From Hermodice carunculata (Eukaryota > Annelida > Polychaeta > Eunicida > Amphinomidae), in NCBI GenBank assembly GCA_964020975.1, contig OZ026614.1, forward strand, positions 4,112,504 through 4,176,503: DNA of 64,000 nt, given 5' to 3'. Below the pieces are notes generated by a model, which ran no database searches, was not told the DNA's origin, and saw nothing but the letters and a program-made list of their open reading frames with translations. A program made the translations under genes and the position numbers. Numbering within the stretch: the first letter of the stretch is position 1; each line of letters opens with the position of its first letter. Below, in pieces: positions 12,386 to 25,504 of this stretch.

Positions 12386-14556
12386 TTTTTACCCATTCAG
12401 CGTAAAGACGAAGTGATTTCGTGGAGGGAAATACATATCTTGATTCAGCAAGCAAATGTTGGTTAACTAATTTTGTTGTTGGGAAAAGAGTCAATATATA
12501 GTGATCTGGCAGCAGAAGTAAGACTGTGTGAGGACAATGCGACAAGTAAAACGGCTTTTGATTGGCTCTGACCTCTCAGGAAAAGTATAGGCAGAGTATT
12601 AGCAGATGGTGCGCAACACAGGTGTTAAATGTTGATACTTGATGAAGAGCTTCCACTAGAGTGTTTTGCAAAGTCAGTGACTGCGCCTGGCCTGTACCCT
12701 GTTCTTCCTTGTTTTGCGCTATACAGATGCTGACATTATAGGTCCCTGACGTCACTGGTGTCAGGAATGCTAAATTAACCTATGTGTACGCAGGACGTTT
12801 GCCAATATTGTCCCGAGGTGTTCCCTTCCTCTATGTGTCAAACTCGATGAGTCTCGGAAAGGGTATTCTTTTTTACTAAACAAAATCGAAAATAATAAGG
12901 AATTGATGAAATCTATAGTTCTTCTATTGTTAGCGGGGACGCAAAACCTTATAGATCTTCTATTAGGTTCCTAATTCAGTGAAACTGATATAGTCCCAGG
13001 AGGAAAACTCTCTATTTTGTAATGCTGGCATTACAATAAGTCTAACAGTTAGCTAGCAGAATATCTCACGATGTGGATTTCTATCGTAAAACCAACACTC
13101 TGAAGATCTCGACAGGACTTTTCTACCCACAAGGGTAATTAAGTAGGTTAGTGCTTTATTAATACAACAAAAGCTGAATTTAAACATTGTAGTACTATAG
13201 GCCGAGTTATAGGAAACATAATTAGAAAAAACGTGTATTAATAGACACCATACCTGTGTTTTTGTCCAAGAATGAACTACTGGATCTATAAAATGGCTCA
13301 ATTACACTCCGGTTGTCCGATTAATTACACCATGATACAACACAGATTAAACACACCGCTCAGACTGGCACCGTCCACTGTGAAAAAGATGGCGAAAAAG
13401 TAGGCCGGTATATATGTAAAATGCACCTGTATCGTCTGATCCGTCTACAAGCCAGAGGCAATGCCTTTAGAAGGTGTCATCTTAATTGCAGAGCAGAGAT
13501 CTGCCAGGTCGGTAGAAATGAGAAAAAGATGAATAAAATCTTAATAGTGAGGATGTTAGTTGAGCCTAATGGAACACTGTAAGAGAGAAATGGCTTTGAT
13601 TTGTTTGATTTACAAGCTTTCATCATTAGCCGTCTTCAACGTGTCAGACCGGTGCGTCTTGTGTATATGTAGGCTTTCAAAAACGGATGGACAGCAAGCT
13701 CAAGCAGAGTCTGACACACGCCCACGCAGTAACGTATTTACCGGTACGGCAAAAAGTGACGATCGAATCAACAGTAATTGTTTCAACACACATATTTTGG
13801 CTGTTTAATAATCTCACACGTATGCTACATGTCCATTTTTCATGTGATGGGACCTTGCAGAATACAACACTTCTGGCGATACTTCTCCGTATACTCATTT
13901 TGTTTCAAATCGTCCAAATGCAGTGGGGCAAAAATGATATGAGAAAATAAGGATCTTATTGTTCTACAACACATATGAATTTGTTACTGCTATCGGCTAT
14001 ATTTTGCGCGTGATGTCACAGGTACATGTACGATCACGAAATGTGACAGGTACATGTACAATCACGTGATCTTTCTGCGACCGTTTCCTAAGATTGAACA
14101 TCCCATTTGAAAAATGAACACCAAACGGTGTTGTCCATATAGCACAATGTCTTCACGGCTTTCTTTGTGCAACACAGTTGGCATGGACTGTACGAACCTG
14201 GGGTTTCCTGTTTGAGTACAAAGGAGTTGTCGAAAAGAATAAAACCAAAAAGTGTGTACATACAAAGGGGGCAGCAACCTAGACTTTTACATTTGCGTAT
14301 CACTAAAAGGTGACAGTAAACAATTTAATAACAAATAAACATGCAATCATGAAAAACTAGCACATATATATATATATATATGGCCTACATTCTGTTACAT
14401 CTCAAATATCCCACGTGCTCACTTAACGACACAAGTTTCAAGGAACTAAGAGTCACATTATTTTGCTGTTTGACTAATTCGTCAGACATATTCGGATATC
14501 TGAGACTTGTTGACGAAGACCAGACAATGTCATTACTGTGAAGTTTTGCTATGCTG
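12383..14556. other. No gene seen
   Basis: Apart from the 28-bp duplication at 14 kb, unique non-coding sequence. Frames of 60-87 codons are scattered on both strands without recognisable content. Confidence 0.55.
14012..14067. repeat. 28-bp tandem duplication
   Basis: Two copies with 28-bp spacing share ACAGGTACATGTACRATCACG. The core GTACATGTAC is palindromic. Confidence 0.8.
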
Positions 14557-14628
<72 letters not shown>

Positions 14629-14716
14629 TTATTATTATATTATCATTATTATTATTATCATTATTATTATTATCATTATTATTATTATTATTATCATTAA
14701 TAATAATAATAATATG

Positions 14717-14797
<81 letters not shown>
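14557..14797. repeat. Three-part microsatellite (CTA)n(ATT)n(TA)n
   Basis: CTA 14557-14627, ATT with ATC variants to about 14700, a short AAT stretch, then TA 14715-14797. Three different motifs abut with almost no unique sequence between them. Confidence 0.97.
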
Positions 14798-14800
<3 letters not shown>

Positions 14801-15069
14801 AATTTTTTCACATTTCATCCGTAAAGTTGACCAGACACAGCAAAAAGTCACTGTTATGGAGTACAGATGAACTCGATGATATTCTTTAACTTATGTGTGG
14901 AATAATGAATATTTGTTAATTACGTGCTTTTTTAAACCTCCTTACTGGAAAGATCACAGAGCTAGCACCCATAAAGCGACATGCAATATGTGTTAAACAG
15001 TTTGTACCTTGTGTCGGGGAATGTTTCATCGAAATGAGGTATGAGCATATAAATCTCAGCGTGAAATCG

Positions 15070-16210
15070 TGTTATAATCTGGGTTTATTCCAATAACATT
15101 TCTTAAGTGCTCAACTTGATGTATTATGACCAATGGATTCCTCTGGAAGATATAATGCAATGCTGGAAGTTCTACTGTCTTAAGTCCTATGTTTACTTTT
15201 GCTGATGTTATATTGCACTTAGATATTATTTTCACAGGAAAACGTGGCACAAACTTGTAACATTTTTGACATTTAAGAAAGTATATAAGCCAACAATACA
15301 ATACTATCAGCATTGCCAGGGCACCCATGAAAACATGAAGAATGTAACACCTTAATCCTTGCTTCTTCAATCGAATGAGCAGTTCATCTATTTAGACAAT
15401 GAACAACACAGAAGAAAGAACTCCGCCCTGTTTGACACCGTTACTTCAACTGAATGTACTGGAGTGCCATAGACCTGTTTATTTCCCACACATGCTTAAT
15501 AGTAATCTATCAGGAAATTGGCACAAACCTTACATTACCAAACGGCAGAAGAGTTTTACGCACTCAGCTCTATCGAAAGCTTTGGTAGCATCTAATAGAA
15601 CAAGCGGTACAGCAGTATCATTTCTGGTATAATATTGACACACTCTGAGAAGACAAAGGTGTATGGGAAGTAGAGCTATCCCCCTTGACGCCAAATTGTA
15701 GTTCAGAGGAATTCAACACATGCTGGTTATTATTTAAGATAATTCAGCACCTGTTGGTTATTATTAAAGAAAATTCAACACCTGTTGGTTATTATTTAAG
15801 ATAATTCAACACCTGCTGGTTATTTTTTTAAGATAATTTAACACCCGCTGGTTATTATCTACGATAATTCAACATCTACTGGTTCTTATGTGACACGATC
15901 CAGTCAAGTACTTTACCTAATACGCCGCTCAGGGCAAGACCTCTGCAAATCAACTGTACTCTTTCGTTCTTTGGGATAGAATGAAAGGAAACATTCAGGA
16001 TGCAACCAGGGGACTATGCGCGTGTGAGCATACAGGAGAATAGCACAGATAAAGAGGTGTGTACAGCATCTGTCCATTGAATAACATGGTCGGAATGATG
16101 CCCCAAATCATCAAAATGTCTGCCAGTTTTAAGATAGTTTAGAGCACCCGTAAAATGTCGCACCTGTTTAAAGTGCCTTCAACCTAAGATATCAAATATG
16201 ACATCTGAAC
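15070..16210 (-). mobile_element. LINE family B, copy 2: RT fragment interrupted by a minisatellite
   Basis: Read on the minus strand from about 16150 down: HTSLSVLFSCML, FHSIPKNERV and LALSGVLGKVLDWIV (16010-15893), then a 31-bp tandem array, then SSELQFGVKGDSST, LDATKAFDRAECVKLF, NGVKQGGVLSSVLF and IDELLIRLKKQGLRCYI, finally CYKFVPRFPVKI and HQVEHLRNVIG near 15090. Each block has a counterpart in the same order in the copy at 38.2-41.3 kb (HSIPKDKRK, SSVFGKLFDCIV, FGFQYDTST, FLDATKAFDKVEY). Motif B GGVLS is intact here although it is broken in the other copy. In-frame stops are present; endonuclease and C-terminus are absent. Confidence 0.83.
15710..15891. repeat. 31-bp minisatellite, six copies, inside LINE B copy 2
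   Basis: Six units start at 15710, 15741, 15772, 15803, 15835 and 15866, so the period is 31 (once 32). The shared core is AACACCTGCTGGTTATTATT with minor changes. On the LINE strand the unit reads NNNQQVLN-like residues and lies exactly between conserved RT blocks GKVLDWIV and SELQFG. Confidence 0.93.
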
Positions 16211-18230
16211 TACGTGTTACAGCTTTTCAAAAATCAATTAGCCTGATAAAACCAACAGACCGTGTTACTTTAACCCAACTTAGCACACATTACCAAAGGA
16301 AACGTATTCAGGATTTGTATATTTTGATATGCAAATTATGCAGATCAGATCAGTAGAATAAAAAATAGTTTGTAATGTCACACATATTACTAAAAGGTCT
16401 GAGCTGGCGCCCGCAATCTTTGACAATTGGTAACCTCTCAATGACGCTTTTATTTTTGGGGGGAAAAAATGTGTGAACTGCATATAAAAATAATACAGTT
16501 CATGTATAACTGTGCACCTACGTACGACAACATGCAATCGACGACATAAGTTTAAACAATGTTAATAGTAAATTGAAACGTTGATAATTTGCCTGTGAGG
16601 ACTACTATTTCATCACTGTTGCATTATGGAATCGATATTTGGCCAAGAGGGCCGACCCCAGTGTTCAGGCAAAAATGCAAAAACATCGCATTTCATTTGA
16701 TCGTCTCTTCTGTTCTACTGCTGAGATTTCCATTATGTTTACATCATAATAGACCTATTCTCAGTGGGCTTCATAACAAATAAAGGTTCTTGCTAGGTTT
16801 ACTTCAGCTTTAACTACGGAACGATCATTCTGCCACAGTTACATAAACACGGCAGATTTAACCGTGAGGAACCCAAAGGTGCTTTTATCGGCAGACAATT
16901 TGTTCCCTTTCAAACTTACCAGAAACCGTTTAGTGCAGTGAATATGTGTGTGTGTTAAAAATATATATATAGCTGGCAAGTCAATAGCTTTCTTCGGCGC
17001 TCTCCGGAAAGGTGTTGGTGCAGAACACAGAGGGTTATAAATAAGTAAATTGAATCTTAAATATCGCATAATTGGTGTATTGAGCAACCATTACTCCCGT
17101 CGTTGAAGCAGAGTAAAGAATTATAATGTGTAGAGCCAGTTAGAGCTGGATCTTCTTTCCAAAAAGGGTTAAGTCTATACACACGTAAAAATGAATTATT
17201 CTTGTCCTTTAAGGCTTAATTTAAGTTGATGGAACGTACTGCAAGAACTGGGTTCCGTGCGATTATGTACACACCACAGCACTGCTGCAATGACTGTACA
17301 ATGAGTGTAGCTGCCGGCGTTACTGCTGTACGCTAAATTTTGTCGTCACTCAGGAAAAACAATGGTGGACATCGCTAGACATTTATTGATCATTCGGCAC
17401 ATATGGTAGCTTTTACCTTGTCCGGAATTTTACATACACATTTGTAGCCTGTATTTTTGGGACCGGGCCTATTGTGTTTGTATCGTTTTATTTGCTACTC
17501 ATAAGCTGAGAACCAGGAACTCCAAATTTAGACTCCTGAATACAGATACATGAAGCAATGGAGCTATGAGAAATGAGATACAGAGAGATTTGCTGTCCAC
17601 TATGGCTTTAATGACTACTTTGTCCTAACAAACAGGCATCACACTGGTTGCTGACGATAGGATCTAACAGGCACATAAAACCGTTTTCATATCAGAAGTT
17701 TCCTCGTCCAAATGACTATCCTCTTAACATAGCTGTCACTCGGGTTTAATATTTGAAAACGACGGTTTCGGGCCTGTTGGATTTCAATTGTTTCCCCTTT
17801 TCTTTCAGCAGATCAACTTGCAAAATGCTGCATCTTCATAAATACCATAGGTAAAAGCTACAGATTTGCCCAGTCAATGTGTTTGTGTTATTGATCATTA
17901 TGCATTTCTACTCCAACACACTGATACTGCGTGGTTCAGATTGTTACTAAGCAAGATGTAATAGTCAAGGTCACAGGTATGGTGACTTATTTTCAGATTG
18001 CATATCAGCGTTTTAAATAGCCTCCTTCTATTCCCTGCTGCATCTCGTGACGTTTATCAACTGGCTGTTTAGAGTCTGATTAAAGGCGTGTAATCCTCAT
18101 TTCCTTTTAAACTTTAACAGCCCGTCCTCGCACGTTTTACTTGTATACCAGAATGAGGCGTAAGTACCGGTACTTTATATTTGACAAGCATGCATGTGAT
18201 TGCTGGCCCTATGTGTATATCTCTTACTAA
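16211..18230. other. No gene seen
   Basis: A short LLHYGIDIWPRGP frame near 16615 faintly resembles a LINE thumb but is too short to accept. Otherwise empty. Confidence 0.5.
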
Positions 18231-18526
18231 TGCTGGCTGGGTGGCATTGAAGATTGGCAGTGAAATACCCCAGTCATGGTGACCTACTCATGCTGGCTGG
18301 GTGGCATTGAAGATTGGCAGTGAAATACCCCTGTCATGTTGACTTAGTCATGCTGGCTGGGGTCATTGAAGATTGGCAGTGAAATACCCCAGTCATGGTG
18401 ACTTAGTCATACTGACTTGGGGCATCGAAGATTGGCAGTGAAATACCCCTGTCATGGTTACTTAGTCATACTGACTGGGGTCATTGAAGATTGGCAGTGA
18501 AACACCCCAGTCATGGTGACTTACTC
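18231..18526. repeat. 58-60-bp minisatellite, five copies
   Basis: Units run 18231-18290, 18291-18350, 18351-18409, 18410-18468 and 18469-18526. The core GAAGATTGGCAGTGAAATAC is invariant apart from one base in the last. Each junction holds CCCCAGTCA...TGACTTAGTCA...CTGGCTGGG or a close variant, giving short inverted repeats and an AP-1-like TGACTTAGTCA palindrome at several junctions. Confidence 0.95.
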
Positions 18527-19770
18527 GAGGTTTCAAAGGAAGCAATACACAAGCACGATCAAGACCTAATATTGATTATGGAGTTGGTCAAACAGATCGG
18601 GGGTCCATTCACTGCAGAGACCGTCTCTGCACACTACAGGATTCTCATTGAGAACCACGGGTGAGAAAAGATCATGGGTGAGAAAATATCTAGTTTCTTC
18701 CTGCAGGACGAGACACACATCCTGCGAAAAAAGGTACCTCCAGGTAGTTTACAGAGGGAGGACCACCTCCTGCAGTGGCGCAAGTGAACGTGCGTAACCT
18801 ATCCGATTAAGTTCGCCTAATTAACTATCCACCTGGTATTATGTAAAAAAAGTTCTGTGCGTTTAACTTCCATAACTCGAAGGTAAAGAGAGTCCTCAGC
18901 GCCCATTTAATAGCTTAGTGAAGCTTTTGCTTCTTCTGTACCAAGCTGTCACATGGGCTTAGAGTTGAAATAGCTGAAAAGGTCAATTTTCTGTAGTTGT
19001 AGTATCGCTGAAATACCAGAAACCATCATGTCCCTTTCAGCAGCGGATCTTTTGCCAGATGTTTTATTAACCATGACATTTGTGGTTGCTCACCTGTAAA
19101 CGTATCTGCCACACATTGTAAAATATACAGATGTATTTTTCATCTCCCTGAAGAATCACCCAACAAAATGTAAGTTGGAAGTCCACGCATCCGCTTGTTG
19201 GCGTGTCTAAACTATAATTGCATTACAGTTTGAAAGTGGAAAACGCGAAAAAAAAAAAATAATGGAAGTCAAACTGAGGTAATGATATATTGTCCGGCAG
19301 AGGACGATAGGTAACACTGGATGTTCAACGAGGTAACAATTATGTACCTTTGATGGACACGCTATGCACGCATTGTAGGTTACATCGACACTTGAAAGAG
19401 CCTGTGGAATATCTGCAAATGAATCAAAAGGACTGCGTGGTCGAGTCGACGTCCTACTAACTTCAACGTGCGTGGTGTCAAAGCCAGGTTACCTGTTTGT
19501 GGCTTCCAACCACGATCAGTGGTCAAAATTAATGTAACATTAGCCAATAAGTCTGATTTACAAACATGTTGAGGTGATTAAACCGTAAAATGGAAGGCAA
19601 CTAAGAGAAGTCAAGAGAAGGTGGACGTAGTGGATATAAATAAAAGAAACTGCGTTGTTCTAAAAATGCAGTGTAACCCCTAATCAACGAGTTTTCATTG
19701 GCGCTGTGGCAAGCACATACGAAGAAAATCTGCTGATTGGACATGATTTCCTGTCTGCGTCATTTAGGAT
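18527..19770. other. No gene seen
   Basis: Unique non-coding sequence with an A run near 19248. Confidence 0.6.
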
Positions 19771-19929
19771 TTGTTTATTTTTCTCTTTTCTTTTCTTTTG
19801 TTTTATATTTTTATTTATTTATTTATTTATTTATTTGTTTATTTTGATTATTATTTTTTTTAATTTTATTTATTTATTTTATCTTTTTGTTTGTTGTTGT
19901 TGTTTTTTTTTTCTAAGGGGGGGGGGGGG
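19771..19929. repeat. T-rich low-complexity tract ending in a G run
   Basis: Mixed TTTA, TTTTC and TTG units, then T run, CTAA, and 13 G at 19917-19929. Confidence 0.93.
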
Positions 19930-20441
19930 CGGGTGGAACGCATTGATTTTTCGAGTTACTCCGAAGACTAGATCCAGAAAACGCCCTGTGGTGACGGTTT
20001 CAAAAAAATATGCATTTCGCACTATATGTTTAGGCCACACTTTGTAATTTAATCGTATGCACTGTTCGGAGTAGACCTATTTTTCGGCAAAGACAACCAA
20101 ATCGGGCGATGTGAACATCATGGAAAGAAAAAAAAAACGTTTGGTTGTGGTTAACTAGAAAGGATGTGAAAACTGCTACCATGTTTGGCTATGTTTAACT
20201 CGCCTGATTCCAGACCCCTTTCAAGTAAGACTTTAAAGTCAACCTATTTTCACGCAGTGAGAATACAGATGAAAGCAATCTCTGTCTGCTATTGTCAACG
20301 TATTTTAATCAACCAATTCGTTTTATCGACCACACGGTGTAATTCCGTCGATCAGCTTTCAACATGATCAGTTGAAATAAGATTTTGATGTTAACCATAA
20401 CCGCCCCATTCAAGCGTTGCCCAAAAATATGCGCACAGTCT

Positions 20442-20468
20442 TTTTTTTCTCTCTCTCTCTCTCTCTTT
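20442..20468. repeat. (CT)n tract
   Basis: T run followed by CT units, 27 bp. Confidence 0.93.
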
Positions 20469-20723
20469 GGCCATATGACCAATCAATTAATATAACGCCA
20501 TCTCATTCGTGTTTCTACTCGCTTGCTGATGTATTGTTTGGGTATTGTTCTCAAATTATACTTCAACAACATATTAAGTATACATGTTGTAAAAATGTTT
20601 TCCGTCACAACACAGCGGCAACGTTAACGTTAGTCTGCTTGTCGATGAGCCAAAGATGGTGTGGTGTGGACAGCGTCTAACCGATTCGATTCCGATTTTT
20701 CACAAGTCACAGGCCCACGTGCT

Positions 20724-20815
<92 letters not shown>

Positions 20816-20820
20816 GAGGA
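20724..20820. repeat. (TA)n(GA)n microsatellite
   Basis: TA 20724-20739, then GA with one GAAA interruption, then GAG units. Confidence 0.97.
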
Positions 20821-20912
20821 CTAAGACGTAGCATTTGAATAGGAGATGAGCAAAAGAGCCAGTCTCACGGCAAACCACTGTAACCAAAACAAAGTACAGA
20901 ATGTGTTTATAA

Positions 20913-21263
20913 ATGGCCAAATCGATGAAAAAAAGTTTTAAAATCTTTAAGATTCCATTTTCTGCTCAAAAAGCTGTAAACGGTTCAAGTTTAAATGAGA
21001 TCGTTGTCAATCGACGCCTAGGTTACCGCGTGAAGTCAATCGACAGAAAGTTCATTGCTGAGCCTTATACTTTGAATGCGTTGTCACGACGCGTCCATGC
21101 CGTCATTAGGATCAATACAATACCCAAGTTGATATCATTGGATCCGTATCAATGGGATCATAAGCCGCTTCCCTCTCATTATGCTGGCGGTAGTGGCTGG
21201 CTGAAAAGTTATGTCAATGTTTTATTCATCTCCACCAGTACAAAGAACGAACATCTGGGGTGA
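20913..21263 (+). other. Unidentified 116-codon ORF with ATG
   Basis: Starts MAKSMKKSFKIFKIPFSAQK, mixed composition, basic N-terminus, ends TSTKNEHLG. No domain recognised, no supporting splice signals or neighbours. An ORF of this length is expected by chance a few times in 64 kb. Confidence 0.15.
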
Positions 21264-21540
21264 CTGCTTCTGCATCAGAACAATTCTTGCTGCATGATTG
21301 TGGTGGTTCAGCAGGGAAGGTGATCAGGAGATGTTGATAGGAGAAGTCCCCAGTCACCGACAGTCCCTTGCATTGACACACGGACTGACGTAACGCTACG
21401 CCGTCTCTACTGTGCTGGCAACATCAATGAACTGCAGGGCTTGTCTTGGAACACACATTAATCGCCAGCAACCACCGGTCTAAACTGCAGTTTGCTTCGT
21501 CTTTACGTGTGCAAACCCATAAATGCTACACGAAGACATT

Positions 21541-22112
21541 TTTTTCTTGCCCTCGAAATTTATTTACTTCGTGGGAGCTAAATACAATTTAAATCAACAA
21601 CATTAGGTGCATGTACCGGTAGCCCAGAAGAGACAAGAAAAACGAAAGAAATATTGTTCCAGATTTAATTATTTAGTGGGAACGAAATGTATTGCGTGGG
21701 AACGAAACATCTTGCGTGGAAATGGAATGACATTGCATGGGCACGAAAAAGTAAGTTGCGTAAGAACGAAACGATATTACATTGGAACGAAATATCTCGC
21801 ATGAGAGCAAAAAATATCGCAAGGGAACGAAAAATTTTGCGTAGGACCAATAGTGCCTGAAAATGAAATAACTTTTGTCTCAGCTGGTCGTGTGATTCCG
21901 TAGATACTTGAACCCACAGAAAGCAGCATTGCGTTCCCTCGCAATATTTTTCGTTCCCACGCAATATTGTTTCCTTTCCACGACATATATACAATGCATT
22001 TAAAGTTTCCCTTGATGTCCCACGAGGGGCTTGCAATTTTGCCCCACATTAGACATAAACAAACAATAATTTTTATTTCGTCCCCACAAAATAATTTTCG
22101 AGGGAACGAAAC
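21541..22112. mobile_element. Foldback-like element built of GGGAACGAAA repeats in inverted arrangement
   Basis: The left end (CCCTCGAAATTTATTTACTT then CGTGGG, 21550-21576) matches the complement of the right end (CCCTCGAAAATTATTTTGTG at 22103-22084). Inside the left half, about nine units of roughly 20-22 bp carrying GCGTGGGAACGAAA run forward (21655-21853). In the right half the complement TTTCGTTCCCACGC is found at 21931-21984. The whole could fold on itself. No transposase is present. The layout fits a foldback or MITE-like non-autonomous DNA element; the family is unknown. Confidence 0.55.
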
Positions 22113-22178
22113 TATTTCTTTCCTAGTGTCCATTCCGAGGCTCTGTACTATTTTGATTTTATTACTTGCATAAATCAT

Positions 22179-22180
<2 letters not shown>

Positions 22181-22273
<93 letters not shown>

Positions 22274-22284
22274 TTTATTAATTA

Positions 22285-22315
<31 letters not shown>

Positions 22316-22323
22316 TATTATTT
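22181..22323. repeat. (ATT)n microsatellite
   Basis: About 90 bp pure, then interrupted by a T run near 22273 and ATC variants. It starts some 70 bp after the foldback-like element. Confidence 0.97.
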
Positions 22324-22918
22324 CCGACAAGGCCTAACAACGCTAATACCATAGCATAACCATAGTCACAGCTTACCATTCCATGCACAGAGCGCACAAA
22401 AACATTCCATTTTACTACAAATTTTGAAATATTTCCAAAGACAAAAGGAAACACAAAGTAAAGCCAACTGTATATGGACATAAAACAGTAAAATAGGGGG
22501 AAAAACAAAACCAAAACCGAACGCATGTACTCAAAAAAAAAAAAATAAATACCCACAAAGATATAGCCTATAAATAGAGGTCAATCAATTAAAATAAAAA
22601 ACAAAAAACCTCAACAATGTCTGCACTTATAAATGAAAATAAGCCGACAAGATATATACGAAACAGTAAAATATGTTTACTAATTAGACACAAAAGTTAA
22701 TACACTAAAAACAAACAGACAAACAAATAAATGCAAAATAAATGGATGAAATGTCAATATTTTAACCCAGCTCATGTATGGCGACTGTGGAATAGATTGT
22801 CTCGTGGCATGTAATATATGACTGATATGCTTAAGTGAAACAAGTGATGTATTTCTGCATTTTTTTTTATCAGTCAAAACGCAAATCCAAAGTAAAACTG
22901 CTATTGTTTATTTATCAT

Positions 22919-23004
22919 CTTCATCGTCGTAGTCGTCGTCGCCGTCCTCCTCCTCCTCCTCCTCCTCCTCCTCCTCATGACCACCACTACCAGCAGCAGC
23001 AGCG
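22919..23004. repeat. (CGT)n(CCT)n(CAG)n trinucleotide cluster
   Basis: Degenerate CGT, ten CCT units, then ACC and CAG units. Confidence 0.93.
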
Positions 23005-23971
23005 GTATTTCATGACTGCTCTGGGAAAATATCGCATATGACACTACCACGGCCGGACTCGTCAATATCGTCGGCTTGAGTGACTTGTTAGCCTGATTGT
23101 GGGACTTTGTAGGCTTCTACACATTGCACATACTAATGGGCACTCCGTGAAAGAGCCCAGGGTACAGAAATATAGGCCTACACTGCTGTAAAGTTGGGCA
23201 CCTTCACGGAGTAACGATATAAGAAACTGATTGCATATTTTGTTCATTCCCATATGTAAATAATTAACCAAGCTTACAAGTTTGTTCCTTCTCCCCTGCC
23301 ACAGCCGCCATGGTCACTCTGATCCGCACGGCATACACCCACACAGTTTGAGCTACGTCATTGAATGCGCAGCACGCGCCAAAGCTTGTTCGCGGGGATG
23401 TGGCCTGCATGGCACACTTATTAACCAATTGCGTTGCTCTTTAATCTCGTAGTGCGGGATAAATGTAATTAATCTTTTCGTGACGTAGCAAATCGAGCTT
23501 GACCTGTCTTTACCGTGAATGCAGCAGAAACTAAGATACTTCTGCCTACTGTAAACAAACGATAACCTTGCAAATGTCGGAGATTCATGCAGATAATTTA
23601 GCTGGCTAAGCAGCAATTTGATGTTATGTTTTTCTCAGTTTAAACAAACACCTCGCTTGACATTTGGGGCAAAAATGGGACACCTTGATTTATATCATGA
23701 AGCATTCGCTTATCTGTTAAGTTGTGGTGTCCTCCTGGCGGCAAAGATAAGGGCATCTTTGTTACAAGAGTGGCGATACAACCTTTAGTAACCACGATGA
23801 TCGTTTCCTCCCGCTGTGTTTTCAGCTACGACGACAAAACATCATACGGTGGACCTTATCAATCTAACTAAACTCTGGGTCTAATCTGAATGAAAGAGTA
23901 ACAAAAACGTCAAGTAAATAGTGTGAGGATAAGATTTCTGACATTGATTGAAAATATTGCACATACACACA

Positions 23972-23986
23972 GATATATATATATAC

Positions 23987-24072
<86 letters not shown>
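23972..24072. repeat. (TA)n(TG)n compound microsatellite
   Basis: TA with TACA interruptions, then about 23 TG units. Confidence 0.97.
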
Positions 24073-24075
<3 letters not shown>

Positions 24076-25504
24076 ATATAAATTGTGGTACTCGACTTCA
24101 TTAGTACGCCTATATCTTGTTTTATTTAAACTTAATCACATATCTGTCTAATTGTATTTTTGTTTCATATAAATTTAAATCTCATATTTAACACAAAGAA
24201 TGAATTAAAATAATATGAACATTTACAAGCCTTATAATCACGGTTATGCTGTTTCGGGGGTAGCTGGTTTTTAACTTCAGGGAGGAACCTCCTTGGCACG
24301 CATAGTCACCCCGTTCTGTCGGCATCATTTAAACAAAAATTCACAAATCAGACAGATATGACACACTATACATGCAAGCTTGGTAAGCTATGTCAATGAG
24401 GTTATAAGTCACCGGTTATCTAAAATATGATATTTGAGCTCTTTTCGTGTGATAAAAACACACATTGCACTTTGAACAGAAATTAGCCTGTTTTTTCTAT
24501 AAAAATATGGCCATGGAGATATGTTTGGATATTTCCCCAAACAGGTTCTGAAAGAATATGCATACAAGATTTGCTTTAGATGAACTGCATTATATATAAA
24601 CTGCATGATTTGGGTAAAAGACTTTTTTATCATTTTAAAGTAACACTTTTGTCTTGCAGACAAGATCGGGATCTGACTACTGTATCTAACCCAGATTAAA
24701 GCTTTACAGATTCTTATCAACTCACCTTTCTATTGTTAATATGCACAAGGGATCACCAAAAATATCACTGTCACACAGGGCATGGACGCATTTTCAGTTT
24801 GATTACTGAGGGCAATGTCAACTCATATATATTTGACCGTGTAAAATAACTCAACAGACATAATTTGATACTATTCATATTTTTCGAAATTGCTTTCCCT
24901 GGGTACCGTAGAATCTGATTAAAACGCCAGCATTTTACGCATTTATTTTAGGAGAAACCCTGCCGCAGGAGTACTTTAATGACGTTGTCAGTGATAATAT
25001 GTGAGATGGCATTTACCAATTACACATACAGACACTAGGTTACTAAATCTTTCTCCAGATATGTTGTCTGGCTTTTTCTATAGAGGCAATAAATTGGAGG
25101 GAGGTGGAGAAAAAAGATAATAAACAACACGTGCACACGATCACACAAAATGTAATTCATGTACACGGTAACTAATTAGGCTACACATTGTAGCATTAAT
25201 TACATGTTGCTCTCAGATATCTTTGCGAGCAGCTAGTCCGTTTGATTGTCCATCATTTTCACCTCTTTTCTCTCCATTGCAATCAGTGAGCAGTGTATTC
25301 ACCCACAATGAAACTGTGCAGCTGTATTGCATTTTCCTAGCATTGTTACCGGAGGGATCAGAAACAGCTGGGCAAATGGCTCTAGTATCATAAATCATAA
25401 CACCATATCTATTTGTTTAACTTCTTTAGCACATTGATTGCTGCAGCCCTTTTCCACGAACATCTTGTTCTTTACTTATACTTGCCGTCTGCCAGGTCTG
25501 CCTT

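Noticed and set aside
16589-16783. LHYGIDIW resembling a Jockey-type RT thumb
   Set aside because: Only eight residues match and neighbouring sequence shows nothing of a LINE.
21667-21985. CRISPR-like array of GGGAACGAAA units
   Set aside because: Units have no distinct spacers, appear in both orientations, and the genome is animal; it is a foldback-like repeat.
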